Below, piece after piece: positions 18,902-27,589 of a DNA stretch of 64,000 nucleotides (position 1 is its first letter; every line of letters starts with the position of its first letter). Made by a program: the position numbers and the translations under genes. This DNA is from Pseudomonas nunensis (GTDB lineage: Bacteria > Pseudomonadota > Gammaproteobacteria > Pseudomonadales > Pseudomonadaceae): contig NZ_CP101125.1 in the NCBI RefSeq assembly GCF_024296925.1, forward strand, positions 3,908,501 to 3,972,500. Reading direction: 5' to 3'. Below the pieces are notes generated by a model that worked only from the letters and a program-made list of their open reading frames with translations, did no database searches and was not told the origin of the DNA.

Positions 18902-19435
18902 ATGGAAACCCGCCTCGAAGGCCACAGAATTCTCCTGCGCCCCCTGCAATACACCGATGCCGACGCACTGGTCGAGGCGGCTGGGGACGGAGAATTGTGG
19001 AACCTGACGGTCACCGTCGTGCCCTCCCCGATCACCGTCGACAGCTACCTGAAAAGAGCCCTTGATGGTCGCGACGCTGGCACTGTCCTGCCATTCGTCA
19101 TCGTGCTAAAGGACACCGGCAAGGTCATCGGCTCGACACGCTTCTGGAAAGTCGACCGACTCAATCGCAAGCTCGAAATCGGCAGCAGCTGGATCGGCGC
19201 CAGTTGGCAGAAAACCTTCGTCAACACCGAAACCAAATACCTGATGCTGCGCCACGCGTTTGAAGTGCTCGATTGCGTACGCGTGCAATTCACCACCGAC
19301 GAAAATAACCAGAAGTCACGCAACGCGATCCTCAGGCTCGGCGCGCAGCAGGAAGGCATCGTGCGCCACGAACGGATCATGCCGGACGGACGCAAGCGCA
19401 ACTCTGTGCGGTTCAGCATCATCGATGATGAGTGA
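18902..19435 (+). CDS. GNAT acetyltransferase (RimJ/RimL type), apparently truncated by a TGA
   Basis: A 177-residue N-acetyltransferase with 'LRPLQYTDADALVEAA' at the N-terminus, 'IGSTRFWKVD', and the acetyl-CoA region 'NNQKSRNAILRLGAQQEG'. In the same frame after the TGA (19433-19435), 17 further sense codons follow, reading PQVRQHLEKKLAEYNPH, before TAA at 19487. Homologs, as I recall, continue as D-D-E-W-P-x-V, so the TGA probably replaced a TGG. Loss of a C-terminal helix may or may not affect activity. Confidence 0.85.
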   Translation: METRLEGHRILLRPLQYTDADALVEAAGDGELWNLTVTVVPSPITVDSYLKRALDGRDAGTVLPFVIVLKDTGKVIGSTRFWKVDRLNRKLEIGSSWIGASWQKTFVNTETKYLMLRHAFEVLDCVRVQFTTDENNQKSRNAILRLGAQQEGIVRHERIMPDGRKRNSVRFSIIDDE

Positions 19436-19502
19436 CCACAGGTTCGGCAGCACCTGGAAAAGAAACTCGCCGAATACAACCCTCACTAACACCACGACTT
19501 AA

Positions 19503-19592
19503 TGTGGGAGCGAGCTTGCTCGCGAAAGCTGTATGCCAGTCGCCGTCAATGTTGGATGTGCCGAAGCTTTCGCGAGCAAGCCCGCTCCCACA
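19503..19592. repeat. REP inverted pair (type 'GTGGGAGCGGGCTTGCTCGC')
   Basis: Two inverted arms of about 25 bp with a spacer of about 40 bp, between the GNAT gene and the Gly-rich protein gene. Confidence 0.92.
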
Positions 19593-19682
19593 GAGGAAGG
19601 TCGCCATTCGTCATCTTGCCGGCACCAACCGCGCCTACCCGAACACCAATATCAGGTAACGACTCAATTCTGGAGACGTACC

Positions 19683-19997
19683 ATGATCACGACAAAAATC
19701 ACCTCATTACTGCTGGCAGGTTTGCTGTGCGCAGCGCCGCTGGCCAGTTATGCCGCCAACGATGCCCCTGATGCCACCGGCACCAAATCCGGCGGAGTCA
19801 GCGGCTCGACACTGCCACCCAACAGCACGCCCGGTGCACCGTCCGGCGGTAAAGAAACCAATAACGGCACCAACTCATCGAGCACAGGCTCGGGTGTCAA
19901 CGGCAGCAACGGCGGGACCAGCGGTTCTGGCGCGGGCGGTGGCACCGGAGCGCCCGGTGGCGGGACGGGCGGAGCTGGCGGTGGCACGGGCAGCTGA
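19683..19997 (+). CDS. Small secreted Gly/Ser/Thr-rich protein
   Basis: 104 residues with a Sec signal peptide (about 1-24, cleavage after SYA) and a mature part made almost only of Gly, Ser, Thr, Asn, Pro and Ala. The C-terminal 30 residues are Gly-Gly-Gly-Thr-Gly repeats. A GGAGA Shine-Dalgarno supports the ATG at 19683. Probably disordered in the periplasm or outside the cell; function unknown. Confidence 0.7.
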   Translation: MITTKITSLLLAGLLCAAPLASYAANDAPDATGTKSGGVSGSTLPPNSTPGAPSGGKETNNGTNSSSTGSGVNGSNGGTSGSGAGGGTGAPGGGTGGAGGGTGS

Positions 19998-20056
19998 ACG
20001 CGAAAAGGCAGCTTTTGATTTTGAAGGTCGGGATCAGGACCTGTCTTTTCACCTGT

Positions 20057-21664
20057 TCAGCGATCCGAACGCATCAACGCCTCGACGCCCCCCTCCAGCG
20101 ACAGCACCGCCGAACGGTTTCGTCCTGAGTGCTTGGCCTGATACAGCGCGGCGTCTGCGCGCTGGATGAAGACTTCGATGCTGTCGCGTCCGGTCGGCAC
20201 AAATGCATAGCAACCCAGGCTGACGGTTACGTACCCGGTGGGTGAGCCGCTGTGGGTGATGTTTTTGTCCATGACACTGCGGCGAATCTGCTCGGCAATC
20301 ACCAACGCTCCGTGAATGTCGGTGTCCGGCAGCAGCACTGCAAACTCTTCACCGCCATAACGCACCGCGAGATCAGCCTTGCGATGACAGCAACTCTTCA
20401 GCGCGCGCGCCACTTCGGCCAGGCAATGGTCCCCCGCCACATGACCGTAAGTGTCGTTGTAGCGCTTGAAGAAATCGATATCGAGCATCACCAGGCTCAG
20501 CGGGCTCGCCTGTCGGGAACCGCGACCGAACTCGATGTCCAGCGCCCGCTCGAACAAGCGTCGGTTGGCCAAACCGGTCAGGCTGTCATGGGTGGCGATC
20601 AGCTCCAGCGCTTCCTGGGCCTGGCGTAGATCGGCTTCGATCCGCCCACCGTCGCGCACCTGATGAATGAACACCCAGCCGAACAGCCCCACACCCAAGA
20701 TCACCAAGGCGACGATGACACTCGATTGAAACGCCGTGGCGTACCAGTCATGGAGAATTGCGTCCCTTGACGAGGCCGCCGACACGACCAACGGATACGC
20801 TTCCAGCTGACGGTAGCCATACAAGCGCACCGTGCCATCGACCACCGAATTGATCATCGCATTGCCGGAATTCGCGCTCGGCAAGTGCCTTTGAAAAATC
20901 GCCCCTTGGGCCAGCGACGTTCCGATCTGCGACTCCACGAACGGTCGCCGCGCCAGCAACGTGCCGTCCGTGAGCGCCAAAAACATCGTGCCCTGCTCAT
21001 CGATACTGAAACTTTTGAAGAACTGATCGAAGTACGCCATCTTGATCCCGGCCAGCAACACGCCCTGGAAGTTGCCATCCTTGTCGTTGACGCGCTTGGT
21101 CACCGGAATGATCCACTCACCGTTCTCGCGACTGCGGATAGCCGGGCCGATGTGCGCCAGGGACGAAACGTTTTGCTGGTGGAACTTGAAGTACTCGCGA
21201 TCCGATACACCCGAGCCACGCGGCAAGTCCTGGAACGAGGTCACGATCCATTGCCCCTGTTTGTCGAACAGGAAAATCCCGTGCAATTGATGCAAGGCTT
21301 GCACTCGCTGCACAAAGGTTTTGTGCAGACGCGGCAATTGGGTCGTGTCGTAACCGTCGGCCTGAATCCAGTCGGCCAGGCTGGTCAGCACCAGATCGGC
21401 CTTCATGAACGTGTCTTCGGCCTGCTGCGCCATGGCCCGGGTCAGGTTCGACGACGCGACTTCTGCCAACGCCAGGTCATGGCGTCGCGATTGCTCCAGT
21501 TGCAGGTACAGCAAACCACACAGGCACAAGCACACCGCCGCGATAAAAAACGCTGCAGCCTTGAGCAAAGGCAAGCGTTTCAGGGCGCCGGGGGCGTGAT
21601 GCGAGTCGTGAATGGGGATAGGCAAAGGTGTTTCCTGGAGGGCACGGCATGGGCGAAGGCCCAA
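20057..21664 (-). CDS. Membrane diguanylate cyclase with periplasmic sensor domain
   Basis: 535 residues. TM1 (about 34-54), a periplasmic region of about 240 residues resembling a double Cache sensor ('VSDREYFKFHQ'), TM2 (about 310-330), then a GGDEF domain ('HDSLTGLANRRLF', 'MLDIDFFKRYNDTYGH', 'RYGGEEFAVLLPDTD'). The GGEEF active site is intact, and an RxxD inhibitory site (RKAD) lies five residues upstream. It should synthesise c-di-GMP in response to a periplasmic signal, with product inhibition. No EAL domain. Single-gene unit. Confidence 0.93.
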   Translation of the reverse strand: MGLRPCRALQETPLPIPIHDSHHAPGALKRLPLLKAAAFFIAAVCLCLCGLLYLQLEQSRRHDLALAEVASSNLTRAMAQQAEDTFMKADLVLTSLADWIQADGYDTTQLPRLHKTFVQRVQALHQLHGIFLFDKQGQWIVTSFQDLPRGSGVSDREYFKFHQQNVSSLAHIGPAIRSRENGEWIIPVTKRVNDKDGNFQGVLLAGIKMAYFDQFFKSFSIDEQGTMFLALTDGTLLARRPFVESQIGTSLAQGAIFQRHLPSANSGNAMINSVVDGTVRLYGYRQLEAYPLVVSAASSRDAILHDWYATAFQSSVIVALVILGVGLFGWVFIHQVRDGGRIEADLRQAQEALELIATHDSLTGLANRRLFERALDIEFGRGSRQASPLSLVMLDIDFFKRYNDTYGHVAGDHCLAEVARALKSCCHRKADLAVRYGGEEFAVLLPDTDIHGALVIAEQIRRSVMDKNITHSGSPTGYVTVSLGCYAFVPTGRDSIEVFIQRADAALYQAKHSGRNRSAVLSLEGGVEALMRSDR

Positions 21665-21780
21665 AGCCCTTATTTTTTGTGAGCTTAGTCTACGGGGTTG
21701 TCTGGGGCCAATGGGAAACCCGCTCTGCTAGGATCAAAGGCCTCAGGACCTGTCCCGCAGGTTTACCCATGGAGGAAAAC

Positions 21781-22422
21781 ATGAGTGCTCAGTCTCACCC
21801 GGTCGCCATCAATACCGCCGTTTTCGATCTCGGCAATGTACTTATCCGCTGGAACCCCAGAAACCTTTACAAAAAATTGTTCGGTGACGACGTCGAGGCG
21901 ATGGAAACCTTCCTGACGGAGGTTTGCCACACCGCCTGGAACGAACAACAGGACAAGGGCCGGACCTGGCAGGAAGCCATCGAGGAAGCCATCGCCCGGC
22001 ATCCTGGCCAGGAAGCGCTGATCCGCGCCTACCGCGAACGCTGGGAAGAAACCCTCGACGGTGCCATCGAAGACACCGTGACCATTCTTGATGAACTGCA
22101 CGCCAACGGCATCCGGCTGCTGGCGCTGACCAACTGGTCCGCCGAAACCTTTCCGATTGCCCTTGAGCGTTTTGAATTCTTGCAGCGCTTCGAAGGGATT
22201 CTGGTGTCGGGCGCCGAGGGCGTGATCAAGCCTTCGCCAGAGATTTTCCAGTTGTTGGCGTCACGTTATGACGTTGATTGCAGTCGTGCGGTGTTTATTG
22301 ATGATCACCGGCCGAACATCGATGGGGCACAGCGCGAGGGGTTTCATGCGATCCAGTTCTTCGACGCGGCGCAACTGCGGAGGGATTTGGTAGCGCTGGG
22401 GTTGCCGGTTCAAGCTGGCTGA
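21781..22422 (+). CDS. HAD-superfamily hydrolase (YihX-like, HAD-IA)
   Basis: 213 residues from the ATG at 21781, which has a strong GGAGG Shine-Dalgarno. Motif I 'AVFDLGNVLIRW' carries the first nucleophile Asp but Asn takes the place of the usual second Asp (D-x-G-N), as in the YihX group. Motif II is 'ALTNWS', motif III 'GVIKPSPEIF' and motif IV 'VFIDDHRPNIDGA'. Sugar phosphatase activity is likely from family knowledge; substrate unknown. Confidence 0.88.
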   Translation: MSAQSHPVAINTAVFDLGNVLIRWNPRNLYKKLFGDDVEAMETFLTEVCHTAWNEQQDKGRTWQEAIEEAIARHPGQEALIRAYRERWEETLDGAIEDTVTILDELHANGIRLLALTNWSAETFPIALERFEFLQRFEGILVSGAEGVIKPSPEIFQLLASRYDVDCSRAVFIDDHRPNIDGAQREGFHAIQFFDAAQLRRDLVALGLPVQAG

Positions 22423-22438
22423 GATTGGGGGGACCGCA

Positions 22439-22532
22439 TTCGCGAGCAGGCTCGCTCCCACATGGGATCTGTGTGGTACACAAAATTTGTGTTCACTGAA
22501 GATCCAATGTGGGAGCGGGCTTGCTCGCGAAG
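22439..22532. repeat. REP inverted pair (type 'GTGGGAGCGGGCTTGCTCGC')
   Basis: Inverted arms TTCGCGAGCAGGCTCGC and GCGGGCTTGCTCGCGAA, with a spacer of about 45 bp, between convergent genes. Confidence 0.9.
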
Positions 22533-22556
22533 AGGCCCGCCCAGTCACCGCAAAAC

Positions 22557-23324
22557 CTACCGGGCCAACCGCCGCATCGCACTCTGCAAATGCGCCCGCG
22601 CACTCTCGGCATCCCCCAATCGCATCTGCTCATACGCCCGCTGGGCAATCTCATGGGAGACAGGCTTGAGCTCACGCCCGCTCGCCATCGCCAGCAACTG
22701 CACCTGAGCAGCACGCTCCAGGTAATACAGATCGTCCCAAGCCTCAGCGATGGTTGGCCCGGCAACGATCACGCCGTGATTTTTCAGGAACAGGATATCG
22801 GCATCGCCCATGACGCTGGCAATCCGGTCACCTTCGGACTCATCAAGGGCCAGACCGTTGTAATCCTCGTCCACCGCCGTGCGCCCGTAAAACTTCAACG
22901 CAGTCTGCCCCAGCCACAGCAGCGGTGGGCCTTGCAGCAAACACAGCGCCGTGGCATTCGGCATGTGGGTGTGAAACGCCACTCTCACCCGCGGCAGTTG
23001 TTTATGCAGCCGCGCATGGATGTAGAACGCGGTCGCCTCGGGCTGTCCGTCACCCGCCACAACATTGCCATGAAAGTCGCAGACCAGCAGGTTCTCAGCG
23101 CTGACCTCGGCAAACGCATAGCCGTAAGGGTTCACAAAAAACAGGTCATCGCGCCCCGGCACCATCGCTGAAAAATGGTTGCATATGCCCTCCTCCAAAC
23201 CGTGCAGCGCCGCCAGTTGGAAGCACGCCGCCAATTCCGTGCGAGCAATGAGCGCGGCCTCCGAATCCAGATCCAGATTGGCGTAGCGCGCCGGACGGGA
23301 ACTGCCTGCAAGGGTGTGTGCCAT
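22557..23324 (-). CDS. Class II aldolase/adducin family protein
   Basis: 255 residues, zinc-dependent class II aldolase fold. 'EGICNHFSAMV' is the substrate-phosphate loop, 'AFHTHMPNATAL' supplies two of the metal-binding His, and 'LFLKNHGVIVAG' gives the N-H-G motif with the third. It lies 14 bp downstream of a HAD hydrolase on the same strand and is probably cotranscribed with it. Aldolase or decarboxylase activity on a small hydroxy acid is possible, but the substrate is not evident. Confidence 0.87.
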   Translation of the reverse strand: MAHTLAGSSRPARYANLDLDSEAALIARTELAACFQLAALHGLEEGICNHFSAMVPGRDDLFFVNPYGYAFAEVSAENLLVCDFHGNVVAGDGQPEATAFYIHARLHKQLPRVRVAFHTHMPNATALCLLQGPPLLWLGQTALKFYGRTAVDEDYNGLALDESEGDRIASVMGDADILFLKNHGVIVAGPTIAEAWDDLYYLERAAQVQLLAMASGRELKPVSHEIAQRAYEQMRLGDAESARAHLQSAMRRLAR

Positions 23325-23338
23325 AACGACTCCGTGAG

Positions 23339-24043
23339 TTACCAGCCAAGTGAAGTGAATAACGGCACGACCTGATCCAGCGTGCTCAAGATCGCATCGG
23401 GTCGATAGTCGGGCAGCAATTGCCGACCGGTGCCGCGGTCGATCCAGACGCAGCGGAACTGCATATCCCGCGCGGCGGTGTGGTCCAGCATCGGACTGGC
23501 GCAGATGTGCACCACCTGATCACGGCGCACGCCAAGCTGTTCATGAGCGTAGTCAAACAGCCTTGGATTGGGTTTGTAAGCGCCGGCCTGTTGCGCGGTG
23601 ATGACCCGATCAATATACCCACCGAGTTGCGCAACGTTGCCGGCGATGATGTCGTCATCGGTGTTGGACACGATGCACAGCTTGAACCCCATGGCTTTCA
23701 GCCGCGCCAGCGTCTCGATCACCTCGGGAAACGGTGGCATCCGCGGAATCGCCCCGGCCAAGCGCTGACTGTCTTCGGGAAGACTCGCCAGCCCCAGCTC
23801 TTCCAGGGCAAGTTGCAAACCCTCGGTGCTCAATTGACGAAACGACCGGTGCGGCGGCATCTGCTCCAGCCGATGTTCATGGCGGTCATACACCGCGATC
23901 AGGCGATCGACATCGACCGAGTGCTCGCCCTTGTCACGCAAAATCTCGGCGACCACGGCTTTCAGGCCTTCGTCCCATTGAATCAACGTGCCGTAGCAGT
24001 CGAAGGTCAGCCACTCGGGGCGCGGGGTGTGCTGGAGCGTCAT
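23339..24043 (-). CDS. Haloacid dehalogenase type II-like HAD hydrolase
   Basis: 234 residues. Motif I 'LTFDCYGTLIQWD' is the D-x-Y-G-T-L form of L-2-haloacid dehalogenases. 'CIVSNTDDD' is motif II, 'QAGAYKPNPRLF' motif III, and 'HICASPMLDHTAA' stands where dehalogenases have S-S-N-x-W-D-A. The altered motif IV suggests a non-dehalogenase phosphatase. Operon with the class II aldolase gene, divergent from a LysR regulator (108-bp gap) that probably controls both. Confidence 0.88.
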   Translation of the reverse strand: MTLQHTPRPEWLTFDCYGTLIQWDEGLKAVVAEILRDKGEHSVDVDRLIAVYDRHEHRLEQMPPHRSFRQLSTEGLQLALEELGLASLPEDSQRLAGAIPRMPPFPEVIETLARLKAMGFKLCIVSNTDDDIIAGNVAQLGGYIDRVITAQQAGAYKPNPRLFDYAHEQLGVRRDQVVHICASPMLDHTAARDMQFRCVWIDRGTGRQLLPDYRPDAILSTLDQVVPLFTSLGW

Positions 24044-24151
24044 GGGGAGATCCTCTGAGATGAGAGCTTCAGCTTATGAGCGCTTGGTGATAGTGTGAAA
24101 TTAAATCTATACCTCGAACTCAGTTGAAAATCGAATATCAGGAGGCCCGCC

Positions 24152-25003
24152 ATGCTCGATCTCGAATTGCTCAAGAGCTTCGTCTGCGTGGTCGACGAAG
24201 GCAGCTTCACCCGCGCTGCCGAGCGCGTGCACCGGACCCAGTCCACGGTCAGCCAGCAGTTGCGCAAATTGGAAGAGCTGATCGGCCACCCGTTGCTGAT
24301 TCGCGATCGCACCGGACAGAACATCAGCGTCACCGAACATGGCGAACGGCTGATCGGTTACGCCCGGCGCTTGCTGGCGCTGTCTTCGGAGGCGGTGCAG
24401 GCGCTGGCCAGCGACGTCGATCTGGAGATCCTGCGCCTCGGCGTGCCGGAAGACTTCGACGCCCGACGCATGGCCACGCTACTCGCCGGGTTCAGCCAGG
24501 CGAAACCGCATGCACGACTGGAAACCATCAGCGGTATGAGCCTCGACCTCAAGCAGAAACTCGACGCCGGTGAAATCGACATCGCCCTGATCAAACGCGA
24601 ACCGGACAGCGGTCCGTGCTGGGCGTCCTGGCCGGAAGTGTTGGTGTGGGTGAAAGGTGCAGGAGTGGATTCGGCTAACGGGGTGTTGCCATTGGCGTTG
24701 TTTCCGCAGGGGTGTATTTACCGACAGCGAGCGATTCGCTTGCTGGATAAGGCTCAGCGGCCGTGGCGCGTGGCGTTCGGCAGCCATAGCTTGACCGGGA
24801 TTCAAGCGGCGGTGGCTTCGGGCTTGGGGATTTCCGTATTGCCGGAGTCGGCAGTGCTGCCGGAGCATACGGTGTGTACGGATTTGCCTGAATTGCCGTC
24901 GTCGGAGTTGGCGCTGGTGAGTCGCGAGGGCACGTTGACCGGGTTGCAGCGGGGGTTGGTGGAGTTTTTGAAGGAGGCGTTGAGTGGGGAGGCGCGGGGT
25001 TGA
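24152..25003 (+). CDS. LysR-family transcriptional regulator
   Basis: 283 residues. The N-terminal winged helix-turn-helix contains 'LLKSFVCVVDEGSFTRAAERVHRTQSTVSQQL'; the C-terminal part is a periplasmic-binding-protein-like co-inducer domain. Divergent from the HAD/class II aldolase pair, the classic position for a LysR activator of its neighbours. The co-inducer is unknown. Confidence 0.92.
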   Translation: MLDLELLKSFVCVVDEGSFTRAAERVHRTQSTVSQQLRKLEELIGHPLLIRDRTGQNISVTEHGERLIGYARRLLALSSEAVQALASDVDLEILRLGVPEDFDARRMATLLAGFSQAKPHARLETISGMSLDLKQKLDAGEIDIALIKREPDSGPCWASWPEVLVWVKGAGVDSANGVLPLALFPQGCIYRQRAIRLLDKAQRPWRVAFGSHSLTGIQAAVASGLGISVLPESAVLPEHTVCTDLPELPSSELALVSREGTLTGLQRGLVEFLKEALSGEARG

Positions 25004-25025
25004 AGATTGCGCCTCCGGGTTTTCG

Positions 25026-25556
25026 TCATTTGGATCTGGGCTTGTTGATTTCGCGAAGGAGATCGGCGGTTGGGATGTGCATGGTATTCGAATAGTACGG
25101 TCTGTAACCGTAGGCGGTGATGACCACTTTGCAGGGGATGTCAGTTTTGTTTGCCAGAATCGAGTTCAACTCATCCACCGAAAGATTTCTCCGAGACGTG
25201 CCTTTATTGCGTGTTTCGCTCAAAAAGGCACGGGTGACATAGTTGAATGCGCCCTGAACATGACCGGGAGGGCTCTTCTCAATCAAACCATACGCTGAGC
25301 GTTCTATCGTGTTGCCGACTGAAAAATCACTGTCATTTTCCAACGCGCAGTTAAGATTAGTTGAAGCCTGTCCCAGCCCTTCTCCTCGCCCATAAAGGTC
25401 CTGAAGATTAATATTGGAACTGAAACTGATATCGTACAGTGGAAGTCCTCCCTCCCGTTTGACTGACAAAAACCCTACAGTAGCAGATGACTTATTATGC
25501 TCTTTAGCACAAGACGAGCACATCACAGCTAGAAGCAGACATATTAAGATCTTCAT
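25026..25556 (-). CDS. Putative immunity lipoprotein, paralog 2 (T6SS lipase module)
   Basis: 176 residues from MKILICLL, with a lipoprotein-type signal ending in a Ser-Ser-Cys lipobox at about residue 16. It is a clear paralog of the next gene upstream: both share 'AYGY-P-YYSN' and 'ADLLRE-NKP' near the C-terminus and 'LYDI' early on. Position downstream of a lipase effector and the lipid anchor suggest periplasmic immunity to a membrane-attacking lipase. Not an identified family. Confidence 0.65.
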   Translation of the reverse strand: MKILICLLLAVMCSSCAKEHNKSSATVGFLSVKREGGLPLYDISFSSNINLQDLYGRGEGLGQASTNLNCALENDSDFSVGNTIERSAYGLIEKSPPGHVQGAFNYVTRAFLSETRNKGTSRRNLSVDELNSILANKTDIPCKVVITAYGYRPYYSNTMHIPTADLLREINKPRSK

Positions 25557-25595
25557 TCTTGGCAAGCCCTACAATCACGAATAAACGCAACTGAC

Positions 25596-26117
25596 TCATG
25601 GTTTATTAACCTCGCGCAGCAGGTCAGCCACGGGCACGTTCATAACATTTGAGTAATAAGGCTTATAGCCATAAGCTGTGAGTACAGCTTTGCAAGGAAT
25701 ACTACTCTTATTCAAAAGAATTGAATTTATTTCCTTTATAGATAAGTCATCATCTCCAGTGCCATTTTTTATAGTCCTCTTAAAAAAAGCACTCGTAACA
25801 TAACGATAACTCTGCCCATCCGTTTTAACCTGATCCGCCTCAATCACCCCATACGCTGAAAGCTGCCGAAAACGCTCCACGGAAATATCCTGGTCATCGC
25901 CAAGTGCACATTCAAGTATGGCAGATGCGACGCCCTCGCTTTCACCCTTGCCAAAGAGATCCAAAAAGTTAATGTCTGACTTGTAGTGAATATCATATAG
26001 AAAGGATTGATCTTCTCGTTCAATAGACACATAGCTCAGATTGGCAGCTGGCATTACATGATCCTTGGCACAAGAAGAAACAAGGATAAGCAGTAATAGA
26101 AGTAACGAATTTTTCAT
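25596..26117 (-). CDS. Putative immunity lipoprotein, paralog 1 (T6SS lipase module)
   Basis: 173 residues from MKNSLLLLLL, with the lipobox 'LVSSC'. It starts 4 bp after the lipase stop codon, the usual effector-immunity spacing. It is paralogous to the following gene, which would give duplicated or diverged immunity. More AT-rich than the surrounding core genes. Function by position only. Confidence 0.68.
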   Translation of the reverse strand: MKNSLLLLLLILVSSCAKDHVMPAANLSYVSIEREDQSFLYDIHYKSDINFLDLFGKGESEGVASAILECALGDDQDISVERFRQLSAYGVIEADQVKTDGQSYRYVTSAFFKRTIKNGTGDDDLSIKEINSILLNKSSIPCKAVLTAYGYKPYYSNVMNVPVADLLREVNKP

Positions 26118-26121
26118 ATCA

Positions 26122-26850
26122 TCAAAACCCACTCATTATCGACTCAAATAGCAAGTCGCTAGCAGATTTCGCTCCCGAGATTGGCCTAGCAAACAACGCA
26201 CTAGCATTATAATGATTTGCATCTACATTGGCATTTATGGAAGGACCGCAATCAATAATCCATTTCTCACCGAAGTCCGCCACCCCATCTGAGGAATCCG
26301 GTGTCGAAGGCGTCGCCTTTATATTAATCCAGTTCTCAGCAACAGGAGATGGTTTATCCATATAGATATCTGAACCTAACCATACTAAAGCACCCTCACC
26401 AACAGGATCCAGGGTGATCAACATTTTTATTTTATAACCCCAATCCGACATTATTTTCGTCAGATGCGCACCGTTCCAGCCACCCAGACTATGCCCGACA
26501 ATATATACCGGGCAACTCTTATAAGGAATCAAACCCAAAACACTTCTCTGAATATCTTTTTTGCCTCTTACATCATTGTAGCCAACCCAGGTAGACTCAT
26601 ACTTCCCTTCTTTTTTCAAGGTACTAGTGCGCGTATCGAACGATGTCCGTGCCTGGAGAACATTTCGGTAAGGACGACCTGAAAAATAGTAACTTTCCTT
26701 ATCCCCCGCCCCACCCACAAAAATAACAACGGCCTTGGTACTCTCAATCGGCACAGTCTTTTCACTGACATCCTTCTTGTCCGTCAGCGTATGTTCACTT
26801 CGCTGCTTATACGTATTGCCTTTCGCGCACGTAACCGTTTCACCCGCCAT
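26122..26850 (-). CDS. Putative type VI secretion lipase effector (alpha/beta hydrolase)
   Basis: 242 residues. 'VYIVGHSLGGWNGAHL' is the G-H-S-L-G-G nucleophile elbow of Tle-type phospholipases. 'LITLDPVGEG' and 'DANHYNASALF' offer the Asp and His of the triad. There is no signal peptide, which fits delivery by T6SS. It lies 3 bp after a PAAR gene and ahead of two lipoprotein genes, the standard tip-effector-immunity layout. I cannot place it in one of the numbered Tle families. Phospholipase activity is inferred. Confidence 0.72.
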   Translation of the reverse strand: MAGETVTCAKGNTYKQRSEHTLTDKKDVSEKTVPIESTKAVVIFVGGAGDKESYYFSGRPYRNVLQARTSFDTRTSTLKKEGKYESTWVGYNDVRGKKDIQRSVLGLIPYKSCPVYIVGHSLGGWNGAHLTKIMSDWGYKIKMLITLDPVGEGALVWLGSDIYMDKPSPVAENWINIKATPSTPDSSDGVADFGEKWIIDCGPSINANVDANHYNASALFARPISGAKSASDLLFESIMSGF

Positions 26851-26853
26851 GCC

Positions 26854-27351
26854 TTACTCCTCCAAAAACAACTTGATGCTTTCGGGAAGGTGCGAGCTGA
26901 TCGTGTGGGTGAACCCCGACGCGTCAGATACGCCATGCTCTTGGCGCCCGTCCGCACGCTGAATCATGTAGGGATGATTCGGCATCGGCTCGCCGGTCGT
27001 CGCGTTCACCAGTTTCAACTTGTCGGTGAAGTTGACCGGCATCGGCAGTAGTCCGGTGAACGGGGCAGAAACAACGGTATCGCCAATAATCACCGTGCCC
27101 GAACCACCAATGACGACATTGCCGTGGCCACCCACGCTGTCGAGGGTGGCGGCGTTCAAGCCATTGATAAATACCGTCGCGGACACGCCGCCGGTGATCG
27201 GGCTGCCGCAAGCCGATTTGTCGGTCATGCGCGCAGCGGCCAGGCCATCGAAGTTCACATTCGGCGAACCGCTGGCGATGGGATTGGTGCCGTGTCCCGG
27301 TAGCGGGCAAGCGGTGGGGTCGGTGAGGCGGGCAGCGGGTTTTCCGCTCAT
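26854..27351 (-). CDS. PAAR-domain T6SS spike-tip protein with C-terminal extension
   Basis: 165 residues from ATG at 27351 (AAGGAG, 7-nt spacing). The PAAR core (about 1-95) shows 'PAARLTDPTACPLPGHG', repeated 'G-S-x-N-V' and 'GLAAARMTDKSACGSPI' motifs, and the His/Cys residues that bind zinc at the tip. The C-terminal 60 residues ('LKLVNATTGEPMPNHPYMI') look like the transthyretin-like extension seen on some PAAR proteins, a probable docking site for the lipase. No VgrG or structural T6SS gene is present in this window. Confidence 0.85.
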   Translation of the reverse strand: MSGKPAARLTDPTACPLPGHGTNPIASGSPNVNFDGLAAARMTDKSACGSPITGGVSATVFINGLNAATLDSVGGHGNVVIGGSGTVIIGDTVVSAPFTGLLPMPVNFTDKLKLVNATTGEPMPNHPYMIQRADGRQEHGVSDASGFTHTISSHLPESIKLFLEE

Positions 27352-27472
27352 GCACAAGCTCCTTGCAGGCTTTTCTGACAATCCATTGAATTAGCGCGCA
27401 AGGATGAGGGATGTGGGGGATTTGTTCAAATGCCAAGTACAGAGATCATCGCAGGATTTGAGCCACCGCAAT

Positions 27473-27566
27473 CCTGTGGGAGCGGGCTTGCTCGCGAAGA
27501 GGCCATATCAATCGACATCAATGTTGGCTGACATACCGCTTTCGCGAGCAAGCCCGCTCCCACAGG
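27473..27566. repeat. REP inverted pair (type 'GTGGGAGCGGGCTTGCTCGC')
   Basis: Inverted arms of about 27 bp with a spacer of about 42 bp, between the PAAR gene and the RNase T2 gene. Confidence 0.93.
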
Positions 27567-27589
27567 TTTTGCGTTTTAATTAAGCGATA

